64,000 nt of DNA from Bacteroidota bacterium (lineage in GTDB: Bacteria > Bacteroidota > Bacteroidia > UBA7662 > CANHCV01), in assembly GCA_947501265.1 (NCBI GenBank), contig CANMVY010000004.1, positions 124,001-188,000 of the forward strand. Direction: 5' to 3'. The notes beneath the pieces were generated by a model. The model made no database searches. It saw nothing but the letters and a program-made list of their open reading frames with translations, and was not told the origin of the DNA. Numbering within the stretch: position 1 is the stretch's first letter; every line of letters starts with the position of its first letter. The translations under genes were made by a program, and so were the position numbers. Shown in pieces: positions 32,719 through 44,172 of this stretch.

Positions 32719-33759
32719 TCAACGAATCCGAGGATCGATCCATCGGTGGATTCGATCGGTGAGGGCTTGCAAAACCATGAAGATGATGGAAACCAACAAA
32801 ACAATGCCCATCAAAACCGGTAAATCGGAGGCGTTCAAGGCATCAACGGTGAGTTTTCCCAATCCTTTCCAACCGAAAATGGTTTCAACAAAAACCGCCC
32901 CGGCCAACAAACTCGCCAACCATCCGGTAATCGTTGTCACCACCGGGGCCATGGAATTCCGCAACACGTGCCAACGAAACACAGACCACTCCGAAAGCCC
33001 TTTGGCACGAGCAGTTCGGATAAAATCCATGGAATACGTTTCCAAAAAACTGGAACGAGACATCTGCAAAACAACGGCCAGCGGACGAATGCCCAAGGTG
33101 AAGGCGGGCAGCACCAAATTTTTCCAAGCGATGTGTTTGCCCTCCCAAACATCGTAATCCATGAGACTTCCGCTGATGGGCAAACCCGTGGCATCGTGCC
33201 ACAAATATCCCAAAAAGAAAGCCGCTAAAACTGCCGCCAAATAACTGGGGATGGAAATCCCTAAGGTAGAAATCCCTACCAAAGCCCGATCCAACCACGT
33301 TCCATGGTTCCAAGCCGTTATTCCCCCCAAAGCCAATCCCAAAATCAATGCAATTCCGATGGCGGATAAAGCAAGAATAGCCGTTCCCGGCAAACTTTCC
33401 ATCAATAAATCAGAAACCGAACGGTTGTTTTGAAAGGATTTTCCCAAATATGGCCACTTGAGCATGCAGCCCTTTTCATCTCCCTTCCAAACCCAAACCC
33501 CCGAAAATTCCATGGAAGTAGAATCGGTAGGGTGAAAACCCACGGGACTTAGGCGATTCAAAGTTTGCAAGTATTGAACGGATAGAGGTTGATCCAATCC
33601 CCATTTTGTGCGGATTGCCTGACGGGTTTTTTCATCTGAATTTTGGCCTAAGGCCGATTCTACGGCATCGCTCGAAAGTCCAAAAAACAACAAAAATACC
33701 AAGGTCACTACGCCCCAAAGCGTAAAAAACCACAGCAATCCTTTTCTCAATCCGTGCAT
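32719..33759 (-). CDS. ABC transporter permease (OppB/DppB type)
   Basis: RTARAKGLSEWSVFRWHVLRNSMAPVVTTITGWLASLLAGAVFVETIFGWKGLG, EAA motif of OppB permeases. Confidence 0.9.
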   Translation of the reverse strand: MHGLRKGLLWFFTLWGVVTLVFLLFFGLSSDAVESALGQNSDEKTRQAIRTKWGLDQPLSVQYLQTLNRLSPVGFHPTDSTSMEFSGVWVWKGDEKGCMLKWPYLGKSFQNNRSVSDLLMESLPGTAILALSAIGIALILGLALGGITAWNHGTWLDRALVGISTLGISIPSYLAAVLAAFFLGYLWHDATGLPISGSLMDYDVWEGKHIAWKNLVLPAFTLGIRPLAVVLQMSRSSFLETYSMDFIRTARAKGLSEWSVFRWHVLRNSMAPVVTTITGWLASLLAGAVFVETIFGWKGLGKLTVDALNASDLPVLMGIVLLVSIIFMVLQALTDRIHRWIDPRIR

Positions 33760-33760
33760 T

Positions 33761-34963
33761 TTATGGGATTAAATCTTCGTTTTTCGGCAGATGAGCAGAG
33801 CTCCAATGCTTCACCACCGTTCCTTTGCGAAGGTACGTCAGTCCGGGATTGGAACGAACGATCGTTTTCAACAAGGTACGATCGCCTGTAAGCCACTCAT
33901 AAGGAAGATGCGTTTGGCTTTGAATTCGCTCCACATCGGAAGGAAGTCCGGAAGTCCAAACGAAAACCTTAAATCCTTTGGAAAGAAGCGAAGCATACGT
34001 TCCAAAAGGTTGAAAATCGCTTGCGTTGAGCTTCGACAAATCGGAGGAAATGATGAGTAGCACGTTGGCACCTTTTAAAATTTCGTCGGTTCGATCGTTA
34101 CCGGCCGAATCGGTTGCAACAAAATCGTGCACGGGCGGCCGGTATCCTTCCCGCACTTTCCGATCCTTCCGATCGATAAATTCCCAACCCGATCCCGGGA
34201 TTTTGTCCATGGAAAATTCCTGAATGCTTCCCGATTGCTTGTTTTTGTACACAAAGATCATTTCAAACGAATCGGTAGGAGCACCTTCAGGAATTTTCAT
34301 CAAATCGGGCAAGTGGTTTCCCGGCTGAAACGGTCGAAAATCGATGATAGGTAGGTAATTCAAGGTAAAAAAGCTCAGAAAAACCGAGAAGACGGCAGCA
34401 AATCCGGTCATCCAACGGCTGCGTTTCGGGGTTGTTAAAGGAGAAATCTCTCGGTGATGCACCAATAGAAAGAGGATGAGCAACAACAAAACAACATCTT
34501 TCCAAAAACTAACCTTTGGCGTTAATTTCAAGGCATCGCCGAAGCAGCCGCAATCGGAAACCAATTGATTCGCTTCGTTGAACGGCTGGAAAAAAGAAGG
34601 AGATTTCCCGGCGGCTTCCGCCGCTGCACGAAGATCGGCTTGGTAAAATGCCGGATTCACGTATCCACTTAAATACGTAATGCCTGTAAGCAGCGTGAAG
34701 AAAATCATGGTGATCAGGAGTAACCAAGTCACGCGCTTCAGCCTAAATCCTAAAAACAGCATCACCCCACAAACCACTTCTAAAACGCAAACAAAGATGC
34801 CCAAACTCAAGGACAAGGCGTCTGAAATGCTCCAACCAAAGACGTGGAAATACTCGGTTAATTTGTAGGAAAATCCGAGCGGATCATTCAATTTAATGAG
34901 GCCAGAAACGACAAAAAGCACCGAAACCAACCCTTGTGATAAACGCAAAAACTTTCGACCCAT
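33761..34963 (-). CDS. DoxX-like membrane protein (BT_3928-type)
   Basis: [41 protein letters not shown]; four-TM N-terminus plus soluble C-terminus. Confidence 0.8.
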   Translation of the reverse strand: MGRKFLRLSQGLVSVLFVVSGLIKLNDPLGFSYKLTEYFHVFGWSISDALSLSLGIFVCVLEVVCGVMLFLGFRLKRVTWLLLITMIFFTLLTGITYLSGYVNPAFYQADLRAAAEAAGKSPSFFQPFNEANQLVSDCGCFGDALKLTPKVSFWKDVVLLLLILFLLVHHREISPLTTPKRSRWMTGFAAVFSVFLSFFTLNYLPIIDFRPFQPGNHLPDLMKIPEGAPTDSFEMIFVYKNKQSGSIQEFSMDKIPGSGWEFIDRKDRKVREGYRPPVHDFVATDSAGNDRTDEILKGANVLLIISSDLSKLNASDFQPFGTYASLLSKGFKVFVWTSGLPSDVERIQSQTHLPYEWLTGDRTLLKTIVRSNPGLTYLRKGTVVKHWSSAHLPKNEDLIP

Positions 34964-35064
34964 TCAACAAAGTTAGAAGATAAAGCGAAACAGACGGCGA
35001 GGGCTTGGATTTTACCCCCTCATTTTTTTTGGACAAGTCGGGGTAAAATGTGGAAAACGTTGCT

Positions 35065-35072
35065 TACCTTTG
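35065..35072 (+). promoter_or_regulatory. Bacteroidota -7 box (TACCTTTG) for rpsF operon
   Basis: Matches TAnnTTTG; 32 nt upstream of rpsF ATG. Confidence 0.6.
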
Positions 35073-35104
35073 CAGTCCATTTAAAAACCAAACCGTTTCT
35101 AAGT

Positions 35105-35467
35105 ATGAATCAATACGAAACCATCTTCATCTTAACTCCCGTTCTTTCGGATGAGCAGGTGAAGGAAGCGGTGGGTAAGTTCGAGAAGTTCTTGAACGAT
35201 CGTGGAACCAAGATGATCCACCAGGAAAGCTGGGGATTGCGCAAATTGGCTTACCCGATCCAAAAGAAAATGACCGGCTTTTACCACCTCTTCGAATTCC
35301 AAGCAGATCCAACCGTGATCGCATCTTTTGAAGTTGAATTCAAGCGTGATGAGCGAGTTCTTCGCTTTTTGACCGTTAGACTCGACAAACACGCAATTGC
35401 GTTTAACCAATCTCATCGCGTTAAGAAAGGCGCTGCTGAGGCCGTAAATGAAGGAGGAGAAGCATGA
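35105..35467 (+). CDS. rpsF: 30S ribosomal protein S6
   Basis: [18 protein letters not shown]...; followed by rpsR, rplI. Confidence 0.96.
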   Translation: MNQYETIFILTPVLSDEQVKEAVGKFEKFLNDRGTKMIHQESWGLRKLAYPIQKKMTGFYHLFEFQADPTVIASFEVEFKRDERVLRFLTVRLDKHAIAFNQSHRVKKGAAEAVNEGGEA

Positions 35468-35721
35468 TCAGTAATAGTTTCGCGGCTATTCCAACTCAAG
35501 AGGAAACCCGCAAAAAGTTTTGCCGCTTCAAAAAAGCAAGAATCAAGCACATCGATTACAAAGACGCTGATTTCTTGTTGAAATTCGTGAACGAACAAGG
35601 AAAACTTCTTCCACGTCGTATCACCGGTACTTCATTAAAATTCCAACGTAAAATTTCAGTATCAGTTAAGCGTGCTCGTCACCTTGCTTTGATGCCTTAC
35701 GTTGCTGATGGTTTGAAATAA
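35464..35721 (+). CDS. rpsR: 30S ribosomal protein S18
   Basis: [46 protein letters not shown]. Confidence 0.97.
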   Translation: MISNSFAAIPTQEETRKKFCRFKKARIKHIDYKDADFLLKFVNEQGKLLPRRITGTSLKFQRKISVSVKRARHLALMPYVADGLK

Positions 35722-35737
35722 TTAAGGAGGACGTTCG

Positions 35738-36181
35738 ATGAAAATTATTTTGAAAGAAGACGTTCGCGGACTTGGATACAAGTACGACGTTATCACCGTT
35801 AAAAACGGTTACGGACTTAATTACCTTTTACCAAAAGGTATGGCGGTTATCGCCAACGAATCCAACATCAAAATGCGCGATGAAGATGTTCGTCAAGCAT
35901 CTCGTAAGTTGGAAAAATTAAAAGGTGATGCAGAAGCATTGGCAGCTAAATTAGCTGAAGCAACTCTTCGCATCCCAGCAAAAGTTGGAGAAGGCGGCCG
36001 TTTGTTCGGTGCCATCACCACCGGTCACGTGGCTGAAGCCCTCGCTGCCAAAGGCATTGAAGTTGATCGCCGCCGCATGGCCTTCAACAACGATCCGAAA
36101 ATGACCGGAACTTACACCGTGGTGGTAGATATTCACCGCGATGTAAAAGCGGAAGTGACGGTAGAAGTTGTTTCTGAATAA
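35738..36181 (+). CDS. rplI: 50S ribosomal protein L9
   Basis: MKIILKEDVRGLGYKYDVITVKNGYGLNYLLPKGMA. Confidence 0.97.
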   Translation: MKIILKEDVRGLGYKYDVITVKNGYGLNYLLPKGMAVIANESNIKMRDEDVRQASRKLEKLKGDAEALAAKLAEATLRIPAKVGEGGRLFGAITTGHVAEALAAKGIEVDRRRMAFNNDPKMTGTYTVVVDIHRDVKAEVTVEVVSE

Positions 36182-36195
36182 TATCATTCACCCAT

Positions 36196-36252
36196 AGGGT
36201 TGAGGTTCGAGCGTCCTTCATTGGAGCACTTTCCTCAACCCTTTATTTTTTT
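36196..36252 (+). terminator. Terminator of rpsF-rpsR-rplI operon
   Basis: 10-bp perfect stem agggttgagg (36196..36205)/cctcaaccct (36233..36242) then ttatttttttaa. Confidence 0.75.
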
Positions 36253-36257
36253 AATTT

Positions 36258-38153
36258 ATGAACTCCGGTAGAAAACGCATTCGCCGGTCGGCCACCCCGG
36301 GATGGGGCCACCAAGCAGAAAACCAAGAACAGAAAAAACCTTTCCGTTCTGATTCCAAATCCAATTCAGAAGATCGTTCCCAAGATCTAAATTTTCGAAA
36401 ATTCGACGTTGATCACGACCGTTCCAAAGAACGATCCTTCAACCGAGATGATCGACCGTTCAACCGCGACCGCAACGAACGCAGCGGTGACCGTCCCTTC
36501 AATCGGGAAGATCGCCCGTTCAACCGCGACCGCAACGAACGCAGCGGCGACCGTCCCTTCAATCGGGAAGATCGCCCGTTCAACCGCGACCGCAACGAAC
36601 GCAGTGGTGATCGTCCCTTCAACCGGGAAGATCGTCCGTTCAACCGCGACCGCAACGAACGCAGCGGTGATCGCCCATTCAATCGAGAAGATCGTCCATT
36701 CAACCGCGACCGCAACGAACGCAGCGGTGATCGTCCATTCAATCGGGAAGATCGTCCGTTTAACCGCGACCGCAACGAACGCAGCGGTGATCGCCCCTTC
36801 AACCGGGAAGATCGTCCGTTCAACCGCGAACGAAACGAACGCAGCGGTGATCGTCCCTTCAATCGGGAAGATCGTCCGTTCAACCGCGAACGAAACGAAC
36901 GCACTGGTGATCGTCCCTTCAATCGGGAAGATCGTCCGTTTAACCGCGACCGCAACGAACGCACTGGTGATCGCCCATTCAATCGGGAAGATCGTCCGTT
37001 TAACCGCGAACGAAACGAACGCAGCGGTGATCGCCCATTCAATCGGGAAGATCGTCCGTTCAACCGTGATCGAAACGATCGCAGTGGTGATCGCCCATTC
37101 AATCGGGAAGATCGTCCGTTCAACCGTGATCGAAACGATCGCGGTGATCAATCGTTCAATCGGGAACCCCGTGGCCGAAGTTTCGACCGCAACGAGCGGG
37201 GCTTCAATGGGCGTCAGAAATTAACTCCGGAGCAAGAAGAAGCCCGTCAACAACGCAGAAAACAAAAAAGAGAAGAACATTTCAATCCTTTTGAATCCCG
37301 TGGAAATCGGGATGAGAATGGAACAGCCTCTTTCGAAGATTTCGGAAAATCCCGTTTCACGAAAGGCGATCATCAGTTGATGCGTTTCGAAATGAAGGGG
37401 CCAACGCCCAAAGAAATTTCGTTTGCTCCCAAAGATGAGTGGCCAATTCGTTTGAACCGTTATTTGGCCAACGCCGGTATCGCTTCACGTCGCGATTGCG
37501 ATCAATTCATCCAAGATGGACGAGTGAAAGTAAACGACGTGGTGATCAGCGAGTTGGGCGTAAAAGTTAATCAAACCGATGTAGTTTTATTCGACGACGA
37601 ACCGGTTTCTAGAGAGAAATTGGTGTATGTATTGTTGAATAAACCCAAAAACTTCATCACCACCACCGACGATCCGGAAGGGCGCAAAACGGTGATGGAT
37701 TTGGTGAGCAAGGCCTCGGCGGAGCGTTTGTTCCCCGTGGGTCGATTGGACCGCAACACCACCGGACTTTTGTTGTTAACCAACGACGGTGGATTGGCAC
37801 AGAAACTCATGCATCCTTCTTTTGAAGCCGAAAAAGTTTACCACGTTATCCTCAATGAACCTTTGACCAAGAATCACCTGATCGAAATTTCGGAAGGATT
37901 AAACTTGGAAGATGGCAAGGTAGAAGTGGATGAAATTGCCTACGTAAAACCCGACGATAAGCGAGAAATTGGGGTGGAGATCCACACCGGTAAAAACCGC
38001 ATTGTACGTCGTATTTTCGAAAGCCTGGGCTATACGGTAGAGAAACTCGACCGCGTAGTGTATGCCAGTTTAACCAAGTTGGATCTTCCACGCGGACACT
38101 GGCGCTACCTCACCTCCGATGAAGTACGCCGCTTGAAGCGCCTATCAAAATAA
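36258..38153 (+). CDS. RluB/RsuA-family 23S rRNA pseudouridine synthase with long Arg/Asp/Asn-rich repeat N-terminus
   Basis: S4 domain IRLNRYLANAGIASRRDCDQFI, PVGRLDRNTTGLLLLTNDG catalytic motif; N-terminal (RPFNREDRPFNRDRNERSGD)n. Confidence 0.92.
   Translation: MNSGRKRIRRSATPGWGHQAENQEQKKPFRSDSKSNSEDRSQDLNFRKFDVDHDRSKERSFNRDDRPFNRDRNERSGDRPFNREDRPFNRDRNERSGDRPFNREDRPFNRDRNERSGDRPFNREDRPFNRDRNERSGDRPFNREDRPFNRDRNERSGDRPFNREDRPFNRDRNERSGDRPFNREDRPFNRERNERSGDRPFNREDRPFNRERNERTGDRPFNREDRPFNRDRNERTGDRPFNREDRPFNRERNERSGDRPFNREDRPFNRDRNDRSGDRPFNREDRPFNRDRNDRGDQSFNREPRGRSFDRNERGFNGRQKLTPEQEEARQQRRKQKREEHFNPFESRGNRDENGTASFEDFGKSRFTKGDHQLMRFEMKGPTPKEISFAPKDEWPIRLNRYLANAGIASRRDCDQFIQDGRVKVNDVVISELGVKVNQTDVVLFDDEPVSREKLVYVLLNKPKNFITTTDDPEGRKTVMDLVSKASAERLFPVGRLDRNTTGLLLLTNDGGLAQKLMHPSFEAEKVYHVILNEPLTKNHLIEISEGLNLEDGKVEVDEIAYVKPDDKREIGVEIHTGKNRIVRRIFESLGYTVEKLDRVVYASLTKLDLPRGHWRYLTSDEVRRLKRLSK
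36432..37167. repeat. 60-bp tandem repeat, about 12 copies (20 aa each)
   Basis: Unit cgtcccttcaatcgggaagatcgtccgttcaaccgcgaccgcaacgaacgcagcggtgat recurs every 60 nt, in register with listing lines 36421..37140. Confidence 0.97.
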
Positions 38154-38157
38154 AATC

Positions 38158-38643
38158 ATGAACGCCACCAAACTTGAGTTGAATTTCGGCATCATCCTCG
38201 GATTGCTTTCTTTCCTTTGGTCGAACGTAGAAAAAGCCATGGACTGGATTCCTTCCGGTGGAGTGCTGCCTTCCTCAAGTTTGTTTGGCTGGTTTGCGGT
38301 GGCGGGCCTGGTGCTCACCATTCAAGCTTACAAAAAACTCCAACAAACGCCGGACTGGACGTGGTGGAAAGGGGTTGTTTCTTTAACCATTTCGTGCGGA
38401 TTGATGGCAATTGTGGCCATTCCCTTGCATTGGGTATTCATTAAAGTTGCCGCTCCAGCATATTGGGAGCAGGTGATCGCGGGCGGCAAAGCCATGGGCA
38501 TGAATCCGAAAATGGTGGAGCCTTTCGCGACCTTCAAAAATTACAGCTACACCTACCTCACCTTCGGGATTGGGTTGGGATTTCTATGGGCCAGCATGGT
38601 GAATTCCGTGATCTTTTTACGAAAATCGAAGTTGGGAAGGTAA
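38158..38643 (+). CDS. DUF4199-like membrane protein
   Basis: 161 aa, four hydrophobic segments; ending TFGIGLGFLWASMVNSVIFLRKSK. Confidence 0.65.
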   Translation: MNATKLELNFGIILGLLSFLWSNVEKAMDWIPSGGVLPSSSLFGWFAVAGLVLTIQAYKKLQQTPDWTWWKGVVSLTISCGLMAIVAIPLHWVFIKVAAPAYWEQVIAGGKAMGMNPKMVEPFATFKNYSYTYLTFGIGLGFLWASMVNSVIFLRKSKLGR

Positions 38644-38682
38644 AAAATAAAAATCAACTTTTCTCCTCCCCTGCTTTCTTCG

Positions 38683-38690
38683 TATCTTTG
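38683..38690 (+). promoter_or_regulatory. -7 box TATCTTTG driving the SAM riboswitch/metH
   Basis: TAnnTTTG match ending 5 nt before riboswitch helix P1. Confidence 0.7.
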
Positions 38691-38695
38691 CAACG

Positions 38696-38777
38696 CTTAT
38701 CCAGAAAGGTGGAGGGACTAGGCCCTTTGAAACCTTGGCAACCCCGTTCAGCTGGGTGCTAATTCCTACGAGATAAG
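38696..38777 (+). ncRNA. SAM-I (S-box) riboswitch upstream of metH
   Basis: cttatccagaaaggtggagggactaggccctttgaaaccttggcaacc...ggtgctaattcctacgagataag; P1 cttatc/gataag pairs. Confidence 0.95.
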
Positions 38778-38830
38778 GTGGATTTTTTCCCCTCTTGCTC
38801 CTCACTTTTTGGGTAAATCAAACTACTCCT

Positions 38831-39834
38831 ATGAGCAAGATTACCGAACTCCTGCGCGAACGCATCCTCATCCTCGATGGAGCCATGGGCACCATGATTC
38901 AACGCCATTCGTTAACGGAAAACGACTTCCGCAATGAGGCGTTGAAAAATCACCCCAAACCCCTCCAAGGCAACAACGATTTGCTTTCCATCACCCGGCC
39001 CGACGTGATCAAATCCATTCACGCCGAGTACTTTCAGGCCGGTGCCGATATCGTGGAAACCAACACCTTTTCGGGAACCACCATCGCCCAGGAAGATTAC
39101 GCTTGCGAGCATTTGGTGTACGACATCAACTACCTTTCGGCCAAGCTCGCCCGGGAAGTAGCCGATGAATTTACCGCCCGCGAACCCCATAAACCCCGTT
39201 TCGTGGCCGGAGCCATGGGCCCCACCAACAAAACGGCCTCCCTCTCCCCCAACGTGAACGACCCCGGCTACCGCGCCATCACCTTCGATCAACTCGCCCA
39301 AGCGTATGCCAAGCAAGCCTCGGCCCTCATCGACGGTGGCGTTGACATCCTTTTGGTGGAAACCATCTTCGACACCCTCAACGCCAAAGCCGCCTTGTAC
39401 GCCATCGAACAAGTCTTCGAAGAGCGAAACATGCGGTTGCCCATCATGGTATCGGGAACCATTACCGACGCTTCGGGAAGAACGCTTTCCGGACAAACCG
39501 CAGAAGCCTTCCTCATTTCGGTGGGTCATCTTCCCCTGCTATCCATCGGCCTGAATTGCGCCTTAGGTGCGTCGGCCATGCTGCCCTACCTGGAAGTGCT
39601 CTCTCAACGCGCGCCTTTCGCCATTTGCGCTTACCCCAATGCCGGACTCCCCAACCAATTTGGAGAATACGACGAAACGCCGATGTTGATGGGCGAACAA
39701 GTGGAAGAATTCCTCAAAAGAGGCGTCATCAATATTTTGGGCGGCTGCTGCGGCACCACCCCCGACCACATCCATCGTTTGGCTGAAATTGCCAAAAACT
39801 ACCCTCCACGCATCATTCCTCAACTCGAATCGGC

Positions 39835-39838
<4 letters not shown>
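38831..39838 (+). CDS. metH: Methionine synthase, homocysteine-binding (N-terminal) subunit
   Basis: [20 protein letters not shown]; zinc-ligand [11 protein letters not shown] at C-terminus. Confidence 0.95.
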
Positions 39839-42492
<2,654 letters not shown>

Positions 42493-42509
42493 GGGAGTAG
42501 CTCCCTTCG

Positions 42510-42543
42510 CCCTTCGAGTTTCCTCAGGGAACTCAGGGAGCGG
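42510..42543 (+). repeat. Dispersed motif copy 3: CCCTTCGAGTTTCCTCAGGGAACTCAGGGAGCGG
   Basis: Shares CCCTTCGA...CTCAGGGA core with 12798 and 13093 copies. Confidence 0.5.
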
Positions 42544-42604
42544 GTTTTCCGGTGTCTGAGGCCCCTAAGCAAGGTCCGCAAACAAACATCAAAAATACCT
42601 CAAT

Positions 42605-42632
42605 AAAAAAGGTGGCCGAAACCACCTTTTTT
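42605..42632. terminator. Bidirectional terminator between metH and glyS
   Basis: aaaaaaggtgg-ccgaaa-ccacctttttt. Confidence 0.85.
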
Positions 42633-42636
42633 CTAT

Positions 42637-44169
42637 TTATTGAAACAAATTCCGCATTTCCACTTTCGATAAAACCCTACCCCGCAACTCCGAAATCGGA
42701 ATACGCTCTTGCTCCATGGTGTCGCGATCGCGAACGGTAACCATGCCGTCTACCAACGAATCGTGATCCACCGTTACGCACAATGGCGTACCAATGGCAT
42801 CCTGACGGCGGTAACGTTTCCCGATGCTTTCCTTGGAATCAATCTGCGCATTCACATCGAAACGAAGTAATTCGAAAATCTCACGCGCTTTCTCGGGCAA
42901 TCCGTCCTTGTTCACCAACGGCAAAACCGCCACCTTTACCGGCGCAATCGGAGCGGGGAACTTCAACACCTCCCGCGTACTGCCATCGGCCAAGGTTTCA
43001 ACCTGGTAGGCCGTGGATAATACCGCCAAAAACAAACGGTCCAACCCAATCGATGTTTCCACCACATAGGGAATGTAACTCTCGTTCAATTCGGGGTCGA
43101 AATAGCGCAGTTTCTTGCCGCTAAACTCCTCGTGCTTGCCCAAATCGAAATCGGTGCGGCTGTGAATGCCCTCCAATTCTTTGAATCCAAAAGGAAATTT
43201 GAACTCGATATCGGCAGCAGCGTTCGCATAGTGCGCCAATTTCAAATGATCGTGGAATTTATACTTATCAGCACCCAAACCCAAGGCCAAGTGCCATTTC
43301 ATTCTTGCTTCTTTCCAATGCTGGTACCATTCCATTTCGGTTCCGGGGCGGACGAAAAACTGCATTTCCATCTGTTCGAATTCCCGCATGCGGAAGATAA
43401 ACTGCCTCGCCACGATTTCGTTGCGGAAGGCTTTTCCAGTTTGAGCAATTCCGAAAGGAATTTTCATGCGGGCCGTTTTCTGCACGTTCAAGAAGTTAAC
43501 GAAAATTCCTTGAGCCGTTTCCGGGCGCAGATAAACCGTGGTAGCCCCATCGGCGGTTGCGCCCATTTCGGTCCCGAACATCAGATTGAACTGACGAACT
43601 TCGGTCCAATTGCGGCTGCCACTAACCGGACAAACAATTTCGCAATCAACGATCAGCTGCTGAAGGTCTTCTAAACTACCCGATTCCAACGCAGCTTTCA
43701 TGCGGTCTTCTACCTTCTGAATTTCTTCCCGGTAACCCAAAACCCGCGGATTGGTACTGGCATACATCTCAGGATCAAACGATTCTCCGAAACGCTTGGA
43801 CGCTTTTTCGACCTCTTTATCAATCTTTCCTTGGATTTTCGCCATGTGGTCTTCCAACAAAACGTCGGCGCGATAGCGCTTTTTGCTGTCTTTGTTGTCG
43901 ATCAACGGATCGCTGAACGCATCCACGTGTCCGGAAGCTTTCCACGTCGTAGGATGCATGAAGATGGCCGCATCAATTCCAACGATATTCTCGTTCAACT
44001 GCGTCATGGCGATCCACCAATAACGGCGCAAATTGTTCTTCAATTCACTACCATACGGACCGTAATCGTACACCGCACCCAGGCCGTCGTAAATTTCAGA
44101 AGAAGGGAAAACGAACCCATACTCTTTGGCATGGGAAACCACATTTTTGAAAATTTCGTCCGGATTCAT
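42637..44169 (-). CDS. glyS: Glycyl-tRNA synthetase
   Basis: FVFPSSEIYDGLGAVYDYGPYGSELKNN; RPETAQGIFVNF; class II motifs. Confidence 0.97.
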   Translation of the reverse strand: MNPDEIFKNVVSHAKEYGFVFPSSEIYDGLGAVYDYGPYGSELKNNLRRYWWIAMTQLNENIVGIDAAIFMHPTTWKASGHVDAFSDPLIDNKDSKKRYRADVLLEDHMAKIQGKIDKEVEKASKRFGESFDPEMYASTNPRVLGYREEIQKVEDRMKAALESGSLEDLQQLIVDCEIVCPVSGSRNWTEVRQFNLMFGTEMGATADGATTVYLRPETAQGIFVNFLNVQKTARMKIPFGIAQTGKAFRNEIVARQFIFRMREFEQMEMQFFVRPGTEMEWYQHWKEARMKWHLALGLGADKYKFHDHLKLAHYANAAADIEFKFPFGFKELEGIHSRTDFDLGKHEEFSGKKLRYFDPELNESYIPYVVETSIGLDRLFLAVLSTAYQVETLADGSTREVLKFPAPIAPVKVAVLPLVNKDGLPEKAREIFELLRFDVNAQIDSKESIGKRYRRQDAIGTPLCVTVDHDSLVDGMVTVRDRDTMEQERIPISELRGRVLSKVEMRNLFQ

Positions 44170-44172
44170 GGA

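Noticed and set aside
35073-35104. S6:S18 autoregulatory RNA leader upstream of rpsF
   Set aside because: Predicted leader is only ~26 nt; an ACCG-like stretch exists but no supportable secondary structure
36432-37167. Possible CRISPR-like periodic repeat
   Set aside because: Perfectly in-frame coding repeat of an RluB-family gene; no repeat/spacer alternation
36387-37224. Long ORFs of 254, 271 and 236 aa in alternative frames across the rluB-like repeat
   Set aside because: A 60-bp repeat without stops is automatically open in several frames; no independent start signals, and the real gene continues into a conserved enzyme core
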